Below are positions 1 to 10,396 of a DNA stretch of 64,000 nt, in pieces (within the stretch, counting starts at the first letter, position 1; each line of letters begins with the position of its first letter). This DNA comes from Gari tellinella. Taxonomy: Eukaryota > Mollusca > Bivalvia > Cardiida > Psammobiidae. The notes under the pieces are model-generated. The model saw only the letters and a list, made by a program, of their open reading frames with translations. It did no database searches and was not told the origin of the DNA. The stretch lies in NCBI GenBank assembly GCA_922989275.2, contig OV277870.1, positions 44,574,356 through 44,638,355 on the forward strand, read 5' to 3'. Position numbers and translations under genes: made by a program.

Positions 1-111
1 GTTTCGTAAGACGGGACCTTGTACTTTTTTAAGGTCGCTCAACATTTCTCTGACTGTTTACGGTCTCTGATTCGATAAGCGTTTCTAATTCTGGAAATTT
101 ATATGTACATG

Positions 112-362
112 TACAGTGGAGAAAACGTTATTCTTTCCCGTTTAAACGCAAACGAAACGCAAACGCAAAACACAAAAAAGTAGAAAATGATAATTTTTTG
201 ACAATTCTGACATTTCATTTTTATCTGAGTGGCAAACAGTTTGGAGCTTGATCAGACGCCGGGTAACCCGGCGTCTGATCAGGCTCCAAACTTTTTGCAT
301 TGGAAATAATAGTTTTAGCGTTAACGAGTTTATTGGGAAAGAATAACGTTTTCTCAACTGTA
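112..362 (+). mobile_element. MITE-A copy, full length
   Basis: Starts TA-CAGTGGAGAA and ends TTCTCAACTG-TA. The terminal arms carry GTTATTCTTTCCC, then GTTTAAAC and CGCAAACG motifs on the left and CGTTTATTGGG on the right. The centre is an inverted repeat with arms CAAACAGTTTGGAGC and GATCAGACGCCGGG. TA flanks and the CAGT terminus suggest Tc1/mariner. It is non-coding; the open frame across it is a by-product of the palindrome. Confidence 0.9.
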
Positions 363-519
363 TATTGTGAACATTTTATTGCTCGATAATGGTATCGTTA
401 TGGAGTAGGCTGGGTTCATAAATTATTTATTTTATGAGATATATGTATAAGTTAATATAATATTTCTTATGATGTCTGAATGAAATGTTCGAACAGACTA
501 ATTAAGAATTGATAAAATG

Positions 520-765
520 GACCCTAGCGACGAGTATATTCGTCATTTACAAAAAAGTATACATGTGAACAATACAAATGTCCTATGCAAACAGTGAATA
601 CCCTGATCAGAAGTCTCCTTAAGGCACCCTGTGAGCATGTTATACTTCTTTGTCTTCACTGTTTGCCATTTACAATACGAGATATCTGCCCAAAATATGT
701 CAAGATATGACCTGGGTGAATTAGTTATACTGTTAATTAACAAACAGGGTGAAATTTATTCACTT
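520..765 (+). mobile_element. MITE-E copy, degenerate
   Basis: Contains GACCCTAGCGACGAGTATATTCGTC at the left, then CAAACAGTGAATACCCTGATCAGA, a decayed tip, and a right arm ending CTTCACTGTTTGCC. Terminal TTAA sites are lost. Recognised by order and spacing of the E motifs. Confidence 0.6.
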
Positions 766-795
766 CTGCCAGTTTGCGTTCTCAGAATATGTTGA

Positions 796-900
796 ATACA
801 GTGGCAAAACGTTTTTCTTTAGTTTTAAATGAAATAAAATCGAAACACGACGCAAATAAAAGAAGAAAATTTCGGCATCTTGAATTGTTCACAGTTGTTC
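796..900 (+). mobile_element. MITE-A remnant, left part
   Basis: TACAGTGGCAAAACGTTTTTC followed by a decayed GTTTAAAT and CGAAACACGACGCAAA block matches the left 100 bp of MITE-A. The hairpin and right end are missing. Confidence 0.4.
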
Positions 901-946
901 AAAGGTAGAGTCCAACATTTATTGGCTAAACATCAGGCACCAATGT

Positions 947-1090
947 TTAACCCTTTCACTAAATCCTAAAGCACCGACATTTGCAAACAGTTCCTGGTCA
1001 GGTGCCGCATTAAGCGGTGTCTGATCAGGATCCAAACTGTTTGACACTCAATATAATTTTTACTTTAATCAAAATCGAATAAAATTCAAA
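947..1090 (-). mobile_element. MITE-C copy, partial
   Basis: TTAACCCTTTCACT at the left, then the C-type hairpin with a worn left arm and an intact right arm (GTCTGATCAGGATCC, AAACTGTTTGACACTC). The distal GCAGACGAC segment is not recognisable. Confidence 0.55.
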
Positions 1091-1875
1091 ATGAGTTTTA
1101 CTGTATTCTTGTCTAATCTGTTCCTGGATAACTTTTTGGGGATTCGTTTTTTTGCTTTTCTTTTTGTTTCATATCCAAACCTTATTTTCTGTATCGCAAC
1201 CAGTACATACACGTAACTATACAAGTGTTAATATCTGACTGTGTCGTCTTGCCTTTGTCTTTTTTGTCTATATAGTTTTGTCCTAATGCCGGTAAATTAG
1301 ACATTAAATGGCAATTTAATAGAGAAACACATTGTTCTGTAAAGTTCAAACGCCTTTATTATTATCAGCTCATGATTTTACATGAAAACATAGGCACATA
1401 TAATAAACATAGCCAAAACATACATAGCCACAAACAAATATGTCATTATATTATCATTATCAGAAGAATTTATATTACATATATCATATTCCGGATAACT
1501 TATGTATTTGAGTCCGGGAGAGTTCCCGGTAAAATTAATAAGATATTAACTATTGTTCATTACCTATCATAGTAAAGTTGAATTCAGTAGTGATTTTAAA
1601 CCACCTTCTTGATATTATTTACTTGTTATAATTCTGGTTGAAATTTAGCTGAAATTTAGCTGATGTAGATCCTGATATACATATCAGATTTGACCTTGCA
1701 TTATGCCATATTGTAAATATGATATGAATTTGTATGTATAACGAAAAACTGAGTATTTTAGTCAAATAAACGATAATCCTCTTCTTTTTCTTTATCTTCT
1801 TCAAATTTAAACCAAACGAAACGCAAATACAGTGCGTTAAATATGGAAAACACAACCCTGTTCGAAATAAATAGG
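1091..1875. other. AT-rich stretch, nothing recognised
   Basis: No member of the window's repeat families, no long open frame and no RNA-gene signature seen. Confidence 0.5.
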
Positions 1876-2222
1876 ATCTGTCATGAGTCGATGTTTAAAA
1901 CAAGCTTATCTCAAACGAGTCTAGAATTGAAATGTTATTAAGCGAGCCTTGGCGAGCTTAATAACTTTTCTATTCTAACCGTGTTTGAGATCAGCTTGTT
2001 TAAAACATCGACGAGTGACAGATTCTTTTTCTCACATAACCAACTATTTTAAGCTATTTTTTAAAGCAATATGCATTTTTTGGAAACCCGGTGACGTCAA
2101 AACGCCTTTATAAATAGTGACGTGATAGTGACGTCATCAAAGTGATCTCACACATGTTGGAGACAAGGATATTCGTGATCGTTATTCGCTATAGAAAACA
2201 GGGGTAGTTATGTGAGAAAATT
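1876..2222. mobile_element. MITE-L foldback element, copy 1
   Basis: A roughly 150-bp palindrome (arms GTCGATGTTTAAAACAAGCT and its complement) folds on a central GCGAGCCTTGGCGAGC. It is followed by a tail with GCATTTTTTGGAAACCC and TGACGTCA, closed by CTCACATAAC...GTTATGTGAG. The same layout with different arms occurs at 4607 and 37142. Class unknown. Confidence 0.6.
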
Positions 2223-2387
2223 ATCTTGTTCACTGCCAGTGGCATGATCGTCGGTATTTGCAAAGCAGTTAGGTTCCAAATCTGACGCCGCGTCATTTAT
2301 TTGTTTAGTCAACATTTGAAAAGATTCAGCTCAGCATAACATTGTGGACGACAATTTTTCAGCATACTGTAAATCTGCAGTGAAATA

Positions 2388-2635
2388 GTGAACCCCTTGA
2401 CTACCATTGCGTCATCAATTTTCAACAAGTGACGTCTGCTTTTATCTCTCATTTTAGGTATTTTGACTTTAGAAATATTGAAATAATATCTACTATTTGA
2501 CTTAAGGAATAATGAATGACGTCAAACAGTTTGAATCCTGATCAGACGCCGCGTTACGCGGCGTCTGATTAGGATCCAAACTGTTTGCAAAGAAGTATTG
2601 TAGATCTACTTTGGGTAAGGCAGTGAACGGGTTAA
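2388..2635 (+). mobile_element. MITE-C copy, full length
   Basis: Begins near GAACCCCTTGACTACC and ends CAGTGAACGGGTTAA. Left half has GACGTCTGC. The central hairpin is CAAACAGTTTGAATCC, GATCAGACGCCGCG with a near-perfect return arm. TTAA remains at the right end. Confidence 0.8.
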
Positions 2636-2757
2636 ATCAAAGTGGCACTTTATTGTCTGCAAAGAACGTCGTATCGTTGATTACAAATGGTTTTAAATGG
2701 ATAGAATGGCATTTTACTCCTGTTATACATGTGTAGATACCAGTAGTAGACTCGTTA

Positions 2758-2881
2758 CAGACTGAATTATTGACATCTCTCAAGACATTCCTCTATAATA
2801 TTACGGCACTAGTAATCAATGTGTAAGATACGATCAAACCCGATATCACCAAATTAATGAAGTAAGGGTAGTTTTCATTAA
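2758..2881. repeat. Direct repeat, left copy, flanking MITE-E
   Basis: Shares order of motifs with 3148-3284: CTCTCAAGA, CCTCTA, AATATT, CTAGTAATCAAT, AAATTAATGAAG and a terminal ATTAA. Diverged, with small indels. The two copies bracket the MITE-E copy between them. Confidence 0.65.
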
Positions 2882-3140
2882 CTCATTGAACACTGACGAC
2901 GAGTATACTCGTCTCTTGCAAACAGTGCACATCGGCCTGTGAAGAGTACACGTGTACTAATAAAACAGAGCACATCCAGGTTAGACTTAGAGAGCTCCAA
3001 AATGAGACCTCTAATCAGGGTCTCTACAGTTTGTCATTTTACAATACATGGACAAAAAACAACCTTGCATAGTCAAAATTTGACTAAACTGAATTGGAAG
3101 CTAAAATGGTCCATTTAAAGTTTTAGGGGGAAGGGTAAAA
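2878..3140 (+). mobile_element. MITE-E copy
   Basis: TTAACTCATTGAACAC, GACGAGTATACTCGTC, a decayed central hairpin ending CTAATCAGGGTCTCTACAG, then GGTCCATTTAAAGTTT near the right end. Left TTAA intact, right end worn. Bracketed by ~125-bp direct repeats. Confidence 0.75.
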
Positions 3141-3147
3141 CACATTA

Positions 3148-3284
3148 TAGACAGAACTATTGAACTCTCTCAAGAAGATGTCCCTCTAGATGTCCCTCTA
3201 CAATATTTCGACTCTAGTAATCAATAGCAGACATACTCAAACCTTATATAACTAAATTAATGAAGAAATAATAGTTCTAATTAA
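3148..3284. repeat. Direct repeat, right copy, flanking MITE-E
   Basis: Partner of 2758-2881, sharing CTAGTAATCAAT and AAATTAATGAAG in the same order. It has an internal duplication of GATGTCCCTCTA. Confidence 0.65.
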
Positions 3285-3654
3285 ATATGTGACTATTGAA
3301 TGTGGGACATAAGAAACGCTTAACGCTTGGCTTTTTCTGTATAAAGTTGTTAGCTGTCTTAAGCTGTATGTATATCTTCTAAAATATCGTGCAATACTGT
3401 GTTATAAGTCATTGATTCAATATACGTTGCTATTTCTAGAAATTTATATTTGTTTCATGACAACTTTATTGTATGATAATGACAGATTTATGTAGTAAGT
3501 TTGGATCATAAAACATAAAGACGTTGAAAGATAAAGATAGCAGACAGTCAGCACATGTTTAGTCGTCTTTAGTGCAATGTCACAGAAAGCATAGGTTAGT
3601 ATTACAGTATCAAATACTGAAATCCTATTACCCCATATACAGTCATAAATGTGA

Positions 3655-3812
3655 ACCATTAGAAATATTTTCTATATCCTAGCAGATGTTAGCTTAAAGC
3701 AGGCTGAAAGTAAGCAGCATGCGCCTAATGCGCATTCTGCTTTACTTTCAACCTGCTTTAAGTGGTCGCCTATCTTCAAAACTTGAAACAGGCCATGGGG
3801 CAATGGGTTAAA
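3655..3812 (-). mobile_element. MITE-D copy, left-truncated
   Basis: GAAATATTTTCTATATCCTAG, then the D hairpin (AAAGCAGGCTGAAAGTAAGC, tip GCGCCTAATGCGC, return arm) and GAAACAGGCCATGGGGCAATGGGTTAA. The left third of the element is missing. Confidence 0.8.
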
Positions 3813-3854
3813 GCAGATTATTGCTGATATAAAAGAGATACATGTACGTTACAT

Positions 3855-4040
3855 GTATTCTTTCCCAGTAAACACGATTTTTACTATAAGTCTTACGTCA
3901 ATTGCATACAGTTTAGAGTCTGATCTGACATCGGGTTACCAGAAATCAGACCAGGCTCTTAACTGTTTGCTCTTAACTCTTTACTTGATCACACACTGGT
4001 TTTCCCGGCGTCTAGTCTGGCTCCAAACGGATCGTGATGG
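3855..4040 (-). mobile_element. MITE-A remnant
   Basis: ATTCTTTCCCAGTAAACACG at the left, then a strongly mutated hairpin (CATACAGTTTAGAGTC, GATCTGACATCGGGTTACC). The right end is broken. Confidence 0.5.
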
Positions 4041-4127
4041 AAAAAAAATGCCCTGACACAAACGCACTACTTGGAAAACAAATAGCGTCACTCACTGTAA
4101 TTGTCACTGAAGCAGATAGTTGATAAA

Positions 4128-4212
4128 TAAATACGAAAGAAGACTCAAGCAGGAAACGCAACACAAACAATACACCCACCTCTAAAGCAGAACACACACA
4201 CAGCCATACCAA
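4128..4212 (-). mobile_element. Penelope-like element, extreme 3' fragment
   Basis: On the minus strand this ~85 bp matches the last part of the 3' region of the elements ending near 50297 and 52178: GGTATGGCTGTGTGTGTG, GGTGGGTGTATTG, TTTCGTATTTATTT. It stops at the same TTTCGTATTTATTT terminus, then runs into unrelated DNA. The 5' side is truncated, as expected of an element that inserts from its 3' end. Confidence 0.8.
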
Positions 4213-4606
4213 ACCTTTTTCACGCTCAGCAGTTTTCGTCTAAAACATTTGTCGTTTTTCAGCAATATTTGGAGTTTATTTCTCTTCATGTTTTAGCAAA
4301 TGTTGTCATTTGCACGTTATCTAGCATGGATTTAGATGATACGCCGAGCCTCTCAACTTCTTATCCTGATCAAAACTGTGTACAATACTTATTCTTTATT
4401 CGCAGATCACCTGCTAAAGAGACAACCAGATGTCGCATTGTAGTAAAATAACTGACGTACAAAAATAAAAGAAAACTTTGCTTTGATTTCAAAGCGCACA
4501 CTACACTTTACTTCGATAGATCAAATGCAACAAAGAAACATCGGTTGGTTGTATTTTTATATCTTTCAAAACCATATGCACTACTTTTGAATTACCACAC
4601 AACAAA

Positions 4607-4858
4607 TAGAGGATCTTACATTCGTGCTCATTATTTATCAATTTTTAATAAACGAGTTGACTAAAATAATATGACGCGAGCCTTGACGAGCGTCATATTT
4701 ATTTTCAACGAGTTGATTAAAAAATAATAAATAATGAGCACGAATGTGAGATTCTATTTATCACATAATGGAACCCCCAAAACGACATTTCACTAGTGGA
4801 TTATGATATTAATAGAATGGCTTTATGCAACTCCCAGACCGTAGATTATGTGATAAAT
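4607..4858. mobile_element. MITE-L foldback element, copy 2
   Basis: Palindrome arms CATTCGTGCTCATTATTTAT and complement meet at GCGAGCCTTGACGAGCG, nearly the same centre as copy 1, though the arms differ. A shorter tail follows, closed by TATCACATAATGG...GATTATGTGATA. Confidence 0.6.
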
Positions 4859-4908
4859 ACAGTTATTCGCTCGACTTTCGGAATTCGTTATGAATAAAAC
4901 AATGTTAC

Positions 4909-5121
4909 TTAACCCTTTTCCTGCGGTGATGTCGTCTGCTTCGAAATTGTCGTCTGCAACGTTTGTTAAATTTAGATTTATGTATTTTTTAAGTAAAGAA
5001 ATCTAAAGAAGAGTGTCAAACAGTTTGGATCCAGATCAGACACCGCGTTACGCGGTGTCTGATCTGGATCTAAACTGTTTGCAAAAATCAATAAAGTCGC
5101 GACCAGCAGGCAAAGGGTTAA
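4909..5121 (+). mobile_element. MITE-C copy, 213 bp, intact TTAA ends
   Basis: TTAA-CCCTTTTCCTGCGGTGATG to CAGGCAAAGGG-TTAA. Has GTCGTCTGCTTCGAAATTG and the central hairpin CAAACAGTTTGGATCC, GATCAGACACCGCG. A copy of identical length and subfamily sits at 44235. TTAA target and CCC terminus are piggyBac-like. Confidence 0.9.
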
Positions 5122-5291
5122 TGCAAATCTGTAAGCATTTACTCTGTGGATTTACATATGAAAAAGACGTTATTTTTACCAAAAGCCTCACTCGTGAGAA
5201 AATAATTTTTTCCATTGCAAATATTTCGGTTCCAGGCTTCATTCGTCTGGTTATCAAACATCTGGTCAGTTCCAAACTGTTTGCCACTCAA

Positions 5292-5535
5292 TTAAACACA
5301 TTCAACCCTAGCGACGAGTATATTTGTCATTTACAAAAAGTGTGCCTGTTAGTATAACACGTGCTTTATGAAAACAGTGTAGACCCTGGTCAGAGGGCTA
5401 TTGAAGGGGCCCTCTGATCAGGGTCTACACTGTTTGTCAATTTGATATAAATTGTTAAAATCAGCCCGAAAAAGTCTAAAATGGACTAGACTTATTTTGA
5501 AACTAGAATTTTCCATTAACATTTTCAGGTGTGAA
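5292..5535 (+). mobile_element. MITE-E copy, near full
   Basis: TTAAACACATTCAACCCTAG, CGACGAGTATATTTGTC, hairpin CAGTGTAGACCCTGGTCAGA with tip GGGCTATTGAAGGGGCCC, then AAATGGACTAGACTTATTTT and a worn right terminus. Confidence 0.85.
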
Positions 5536-5974
5536 TAATCGTCAACATAGTCAACATTTTGTTACATTACATTACTGTCCGTTTTATTTAAACTGTAAAA
5601 AGGTTGTTTTCTCCCACTGGCATTGATGGGATTTATCTAGACTGCGGAAATTGCTGCGATGTTGTCACAACACGTTAATTATCAGTGGCATATGTTACAG
5701 GCACATTTAGCTTCTAGTTATAATCATATATCATTGACAATGCTTACCAAATCTCACGATTGTTATCTGCTTATATTGTGCAATTACCAATTTCTACGCC
5801 ATATTTAACCATTTGCTTTAAATTTTACGCCAAATTATCATCTACCTTAATGATAACTTCACTATCAGGTTTGAGAAAATATGACTTAAGATATACTGAT
5901 ACCAGTGTCCTGGACCTATCCTGCTTGCGAAGCAGACTGTGATCGTATTTGGCGATGGAAAGCTTACATGTTAC
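5536..5974. other. Nothing recognised
   Basis: No repeat match, no palindrome longer than about 20 bp and no convincing coding signal seen. Confidence 0.45.
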
Positions 5975-6131
5975 CTCTTCACTGCCATCACGTCGTTAAT
6001 TTTAAACTATTATCGTCTGCTTTCATTTCCTAAATTAAAAGTTTAGGAAGTTGTCAACTAGTTCGCGGCATCTGATTAGGATCCAAACTGTTTGCAAATG
6101 ACTCTTGTACTCGGGGTAAGGCAGTGAAGGG
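5975..6131 (+). mobile_element. MITE-C copy, left hairpin arm lost
   Basis: CTTCACTGCCATCACGTCG and TATCGTCTGC at the left. After a junction only the right arm remains (GCATCTGATTAGGATCC, AAACTGTTTGCAAATGA), then GGTAAGGCAGTGAAGGG. Confidence 0.7.
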
Positions 6132-6344
6132 AATTTAAAATTCTGTAGTATGACAAAAACGTTTTAGTCCAGGTCAAGGACATGTTAATCGGCGTCTCAT
6201 TAGAATCCATTTGTTGTTGGGTTTTTTTGGCAAATACGGACCGTGCTTAGCACTCTTACTGTTAAAACTGTACACTGTTTGTGCAACATGAAAACTTTGT
6301 TCTTGGAAATCTATTGAGGTTTTCTTAAAATGACGTACTCTTTC

Positions 6345-6463
6345 ACTGCCAAATTATCGTCTGCTGAAAATTGTCCTTTGCAAGTTTATGCAAAAGAAAT
6401 ATTGGTACGAGTGTTAAACAGTTTGCAAATAAAGACTAGTACGCCAATGGTAGTAAAAGAGTA
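6345..6463 (+). mobile_element. MITE-C copy, hairpin excised
   Basis: Both flanks of a C element are present (TTTCACTGCCAAATTATCGTC and GCCAATGGTAGTAAAAGAG) but the central inverted repeat is reduced to AAACAGTTTGCAAAT. The whole palindrome is gone. Confidence 0.65.
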
Positions 6464-6650
6464 AAGTTGAGATTTGAAGGAGACTTGAACAGAACTTCTA
6501 GATACCGGACGGTTCTAAAAATTGAAATAGAGAACAATAGCTGCTCGAAAACATTTGGATTGTTTGCTTTTTGTCTCTGTGTGTTCAACTACATGTATTC
6601 GACGCAGATAAATAACGAATTCTATGGACAAAGTGTTGCTTATAGTAGGA

Positions 6651-7012
6651 TACAATTTATTACTCTCTACAACGACACCCAATGGGACGAAAAAATGTGT
6701 GCATTGTTCGGTGGGAGTCGTTATAAGGAGGGAAATTGGTTTACACTTGCAAACAGCTTGAATCTAGATCAGACGCCGCGTAACGCGGCGTCTGATCTGG
6801 ATTCAAGCTTTTTGTCACTCGTTATTAGTGTTCTTCTATCAAAATGCCCAATATGTAAATTTGAGAAAACCAGCAGACGACAATTTTAAGCAGACATTAT
6901 TGTAGCCGTAAAAGCTTTAGATATAATTGCCTTGTTTGGGGATACAGTGACAATGGTCGTTGTAAGGAGGGAGTCGTTGTTGGGAGGGCCGTTTTAGGGA
7001 GGGAGCACTGTA
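6651..7012 (+). mobile_element. MITE-B copy
   Basis: Left end worn but CTCTACAACGACACCCAATGG is clear. Hairpin CAAACAGCTTGAATC, GATCAGACGCCGCGTAACG and return. Right part has GCAGACGACAATTTTAAGC and ends GGGAGGGAGCACTG-TA. The 140-residue open frame across it is not a gene. Confidence 0.85.
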
Positions 7013-7091
7013 GTAAGACATTGTCGTCATCAGCGTTAAATCAATTGTCGGCTGCTTTTTTCTCAAATCTAAATGTTAGTTTAAATTTACT

Positions 7092-7343
7092 TACAGTAGA
7101 TAATCTGTTATTCTTTTCCGTTTAAACGCAAACGTACGCAAAAACGCAAAGCACTAAAACGGAGAAAAGAACAACTTTTGGACAATTCTGATAATTCATG
7201 TTTATCTTGGTGGCAAACAGCTTGGAGCCTGATCAGACGCCGGGTTACCCGGTGTCTGATCAGGCTCCAAACTGTTTGCACTGTAAATAATAGTTTTAGC
7301 GTAAACGCGTTCATTGGGAAAGAATAACACATTCTCCACTGTA
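7092..7343 (+). mobile_element. MITE-A copy, full length
   Basis: TA-CAGTAGATAATCTGTTATTC to CACATTCTCCACTG-TA. One of the few copies whose hairpin lacks the usual single mismatch between arms (both read GATCAGGCTCC/GGAGCCTGATC). Confidence 0.9.
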
Positions 7344-7708
7344 AGTAATGTTATAATGAGTGTCAATTAGTTTGGATGCTGATCAGACGCTGTGTCAGAT
7401 GCGACGCCTGATCATGGTCCTACATCATGCAGCTACAAATGCAACTACTGTGTTTCTTTATTTCCCTTGTTTGCTTAAACCAGATTTGTTCTTCATTTCT
7501 ACGAGGAAATATTTTCCATTTTTTATTTTTGTATTAGACGGCAAGTTTCTCCGGTGATTCAAATTGTTTGCCATGATAATCACAAGAGCCTGCCGTGTGC
7601 TGGAGATTAATCAAAATTGCACTTGAAGTCAAGACTGAGTGCCAATATTGTACACAATAGCCAATAATTACCGGCGTCAGCAGGATCTGGTGGCTGATCG
7701 AAACAGAA

Positions 7709-7958
7709 TACAGTGGAGAATACGTTATTCTTTCCCGTTTAAACGAAACGAAACGCAAACGCAAAACACTTAAACGTAGAAAAGTGCAACTTTTGGACAA
7801 TTCTTATAATTCTTGTTTATCTTGGTGACAAACAGTTTGGAGCCTGATCAGACGCCGGGTTACCCGGCGTCTGATCTGGCTCCAAACTGTTTGCAAAAGA
7901 AATAATAGTTTTAGCGTAAACGCGTTTATTGGGAAAGAAAAACGTTTTCTCCGCTGTA
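7709..7958 (+). mobile_element. MITE-A copy, full length
   Basis: TA-CAGTGGAGAATACGTTATTC to GTTTTCTCCGCTG-TA, with GTTTAAAC, CGCAAACGC and the GACGCCGGGTTACCCGGCG hairpin tip. Confidence 0.92.
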
Positions 7959-8025
7959 ACCCATGTATTTTCTCTTCTTTATAGGACACAGGATCTATTG
8001 ATTCACCGACGGGAACTATTGTATA

Positions 8026-8217
8026 CAGGGTTCCAGATAAGAGGGTGTAAACTGAACAAATTCAATATTTTCTCACTTATTTCAGCACCAAATTCCATGG
8101 TGTTACTACTCATTAGAATCGTCTCTTTGAGACGATTCTAATGAGTAGTGACACCATAGGGTTAAGTGTAGAAATAAAGATTTAATTTTTTTGAAATACC
8201 CCACTTATCTGGAGCCT
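8026..8217. mobile_element. MITE-F copy
   Basis: Ends CAGGGTTCCAGATAAG and CTTATCTGGAGCCTTG form a terminal inverted repeat. The centre is a palindrome, CTCATTAGAATCGTCTC and its complement, framed by GGTGTTACTA/TAGTGACACC. CAGGG termini hint at hAT, but an 8-bp duplication is not clear here. Confidence 0.7.
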
Positions 8218-8409
8218 TGTATATATACATAAGTAATGTCGGCGTGATGCCGGAAACTACCGGGAAAAGCTGTATATATTATTTAAAAGAATAGATGATG
8301 TATTAGGCTTTTAAAAACAATTTATTTTATTTCCTCAAACAATGCGCGACGCGTTTCACCATATCATAGTGATATATATATCAAGTCAATCTTGGACAAA
8401 CACTACCAT

Positions 8410-8672
8410 TACCCCATAAATACCCAATTTTACGCCTTTAATTCATTCCTTCACTAAAGAAACTAACTCCACTTTATAAATGTTTGAATATGATACAGAA
8501 AAAATATGTTTCTGTATTCTAGCAGATGGTAGCTTAAAGCAGGTCGAAAGTAAAGCAGAATGCGCATTCTACTTTACTTTCCACCTGCTTTGAGACGCAT
8601 TCTGATTTTCTTTCAACCTGCTTTTTAAGTAGTCATCTGTCTTCAATACTTGAAACAGGCCATGGGGTAAAG
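8410..8672 (-). mobile_element. MITE-D copy with duplicated hairpin arm
   Basis: Worn left part, then TCTAGCAGATGGTAGC and the D hairpin. After the normal return arm a second, partial return arm follows (GCATTCTGATTTTCTTTCAACCTGC), so the palindrome has been partly duplicated. Ends GGCCATGGGGTAAAG. Confidence 0.75.
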
Positions 8673-8765
8673 ATGAAGACGGCATTCATATTTTAAAAAG
8701 TAGGCGATGTCTAAATGCAGAGTACCCGCAGAACAATTTTGCCCTGCACTGAGTAGAACCCTGTA

Positions 8766-9008
8766 ATAGCTCATTGACCAATGATGACCCGTATGTGCGT
8801 ACTTTACAAACAGTGTACCTATCAATAATGTACTTATTCTATGCAAACTTTGTAACTGTAGACCAAGATCATAGGAATATTGGCCATCTGACCTAAGTCT
8901 AGACTATTTATCACGATTGCAATATGTTGTAAAAGCAATCCTATATAATTATAAAACAACTAGACTGAATTGGAAACTGGAATTGTTCATTGGAAGTTTC
9001 AATGTTCA
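8766..9008 (+). mobile_element. MITE-E copy, degenerate
   Basis: CTCATTGACCAATGATGACC, CAAACAGTGTACC, a decayed hairpin, then CTAGACTGAATTGGAAACTGG and GTTCATTGGAAGTTTCAATG. Confidence 0.6.
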
Positions 9009-9219
9009 ACGACTGTAAATTATTTTCCCAATAAACGCATTTATATACTAAAACTATTACTTTCATTACAAACAGGTTGGAACCAGATCAGACGCCGGGT
9101 TACCAACCTGTTTGCTACTCAGATTAAAGATATAGTTAAAATTTCTAAAAGTAAATTTCCACAGTTTGGTGCATTGCGTTTGCGTTTAAACGGGAAATAA
9201 AAATGTATCCTCTACTGTA
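9009..9219 (-). mobile_element. MITE-A copy, hairpin right arm lost
   Basis: Left end decayed (GACTGTAAATTATTTTCCC), CAATAAACGC present. The hairpin runs into GACGCCGGGTTACC then directly AACCTGTTTG, so most of the return arm is deleted. Right end CGTTTAAACGGGAAA...CCTCTACTG-TA. Confidence 0.7.
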
Positions 9220-9479
9220 CATTACGCACAAAAATTACAGTTATCCGTTTCCCTAACTGGATGTAGAGAAAACTCATCCCTATTAAAGCTTAAAAATGTT
9301 CCAATCTAAAATTAACGTGGACAGGTCAGAAGAAAACACTAATACACAAGTTTTACTGTCGTAGTAAGAGACCAGAGAGTCTGTCTTTATAAGATTGATT
9401 TTCAGGATGATCAAATAGGACGTGTCGAATTTCAATCAATGTTTCAGCTATCACAATGTTAGCACATGCAAACCGTAGA

Positions 9480-10010
9480 AATGGCGTCATTCGTTCCTAA
9501 TAAACGCGTTTACATTAAATCTATTATTGCCATTGCAAACAAATTGGAACCAGGTGTACAACAATACGGCAATATATTGTAATATTGCAATATGCCTCTC
9601 CACAATACATATTGCAATACGGTTTTTCCGTATTGCCGTATTGCAGTTTTCTATATATTATTTGAGCACATACGAGAGGTATTGCCCTGTTTATTTGAAT
9701 GTAATGCTGTGACAATTCTAACATTCACAGCAAATGTCTATGTCAATCTGGTCCCTCCCTGGTATTTAAAGCATTCGTTTTATCCTGTCAACGCTATAAA
9801 TAAGTTTTCAAGGCTAATTTCTATCCATGTTTTGTACTTACAAGTTGCCACAATATATTGCAGTATATTGCAATTCGGTTTCCTCTGTATTGCAATATAG
9901 TGCAATTCATTTTTCATTGTATTGTTACACCCCTAATCAGAACCAGATCAGATTCCAAATTGTTTGCCATTCAGATTTTAAAAAAAGCATTCAGAATTGT
10001 CAAAACACGG
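9480..10010 (-). mobile_element. MITE-A copy split by a hAT-like insertion
   Basis: Left piece: CTAATAAACGCGTTTAC to AATTGGAACC. Right piece resumes AGATCAGATTCCAAATTG and continues to TTCAGAATTGTCAAAACACGG. The break falls in the left hairpin arm. Outer ends are decayed. Confidence 0.65.
9552..9934. mobile_element. MITE-I, hAT-like insertion inside MITE-A
   Basis: Termini AGGTGTACAACAATACGG and TATTGTTACACCCCT are inverted repeats of the (C)AGGGGTGTAACAATA type. Subterminal ATATTGCAATA-like repeats occur at both ends. The flanking 8 bp, TTGGAACC and TCAGAACC, look like a diverged target duplication. Confidence 0.65.
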
Positions 10011-10244
10011 ACTTACCCTAATAAGAAACTGAAATTGTCTATTAAAAGTTTCAGGGTGAATGCATTTATGATGTTTGTCTTAGACTTCGTCAGAATAATG
10101 AATTCTAGATATGGCTAGTAACGTGTGATAACCAATCGTCAGGTTTTTTTCTCTCTCTCTCCAAATCTAATGTTACAGAAACGTCGTGCACTTCAATCAA
10201 CCCAATTAAACACTCCGCTCCTCAATGGTGTTGATAATGCAATA

Positions 10245-10350
10245 AAGGTATGTTGCAGCTTAGTGCAGCATTAAAGTAAAGCAGAAAACTCCTTAAGGAG
10301 TTGTCTTCTATACTTTAATCCTGTTTTAAGCAAGCACCCATCCATAAACA
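10245..10350. repeat. Class-2 hairpin (G type)
   Basis: Inverted repeat GCTTAGTGCAGCATTAAAGT, AAGCAGAAAACTCC / GGAGTTGTCTTC, ACTTTAATCCTGTTTTAAGC. Related to the perfect palindrome at 15648. No terminal repeats identified. Confidence 0.55.
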
Positions 10351-10396
10351 CCAAAATCAAGCACTATTTAGACGTTATATTATAGCTGCACTGTTC

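Noticed and set aside
6467..6889. 140-residue frame as a candidate gene
   Set aside because: It runs through the end of a MITE-C and most of a MITE-B, including its palindrome.
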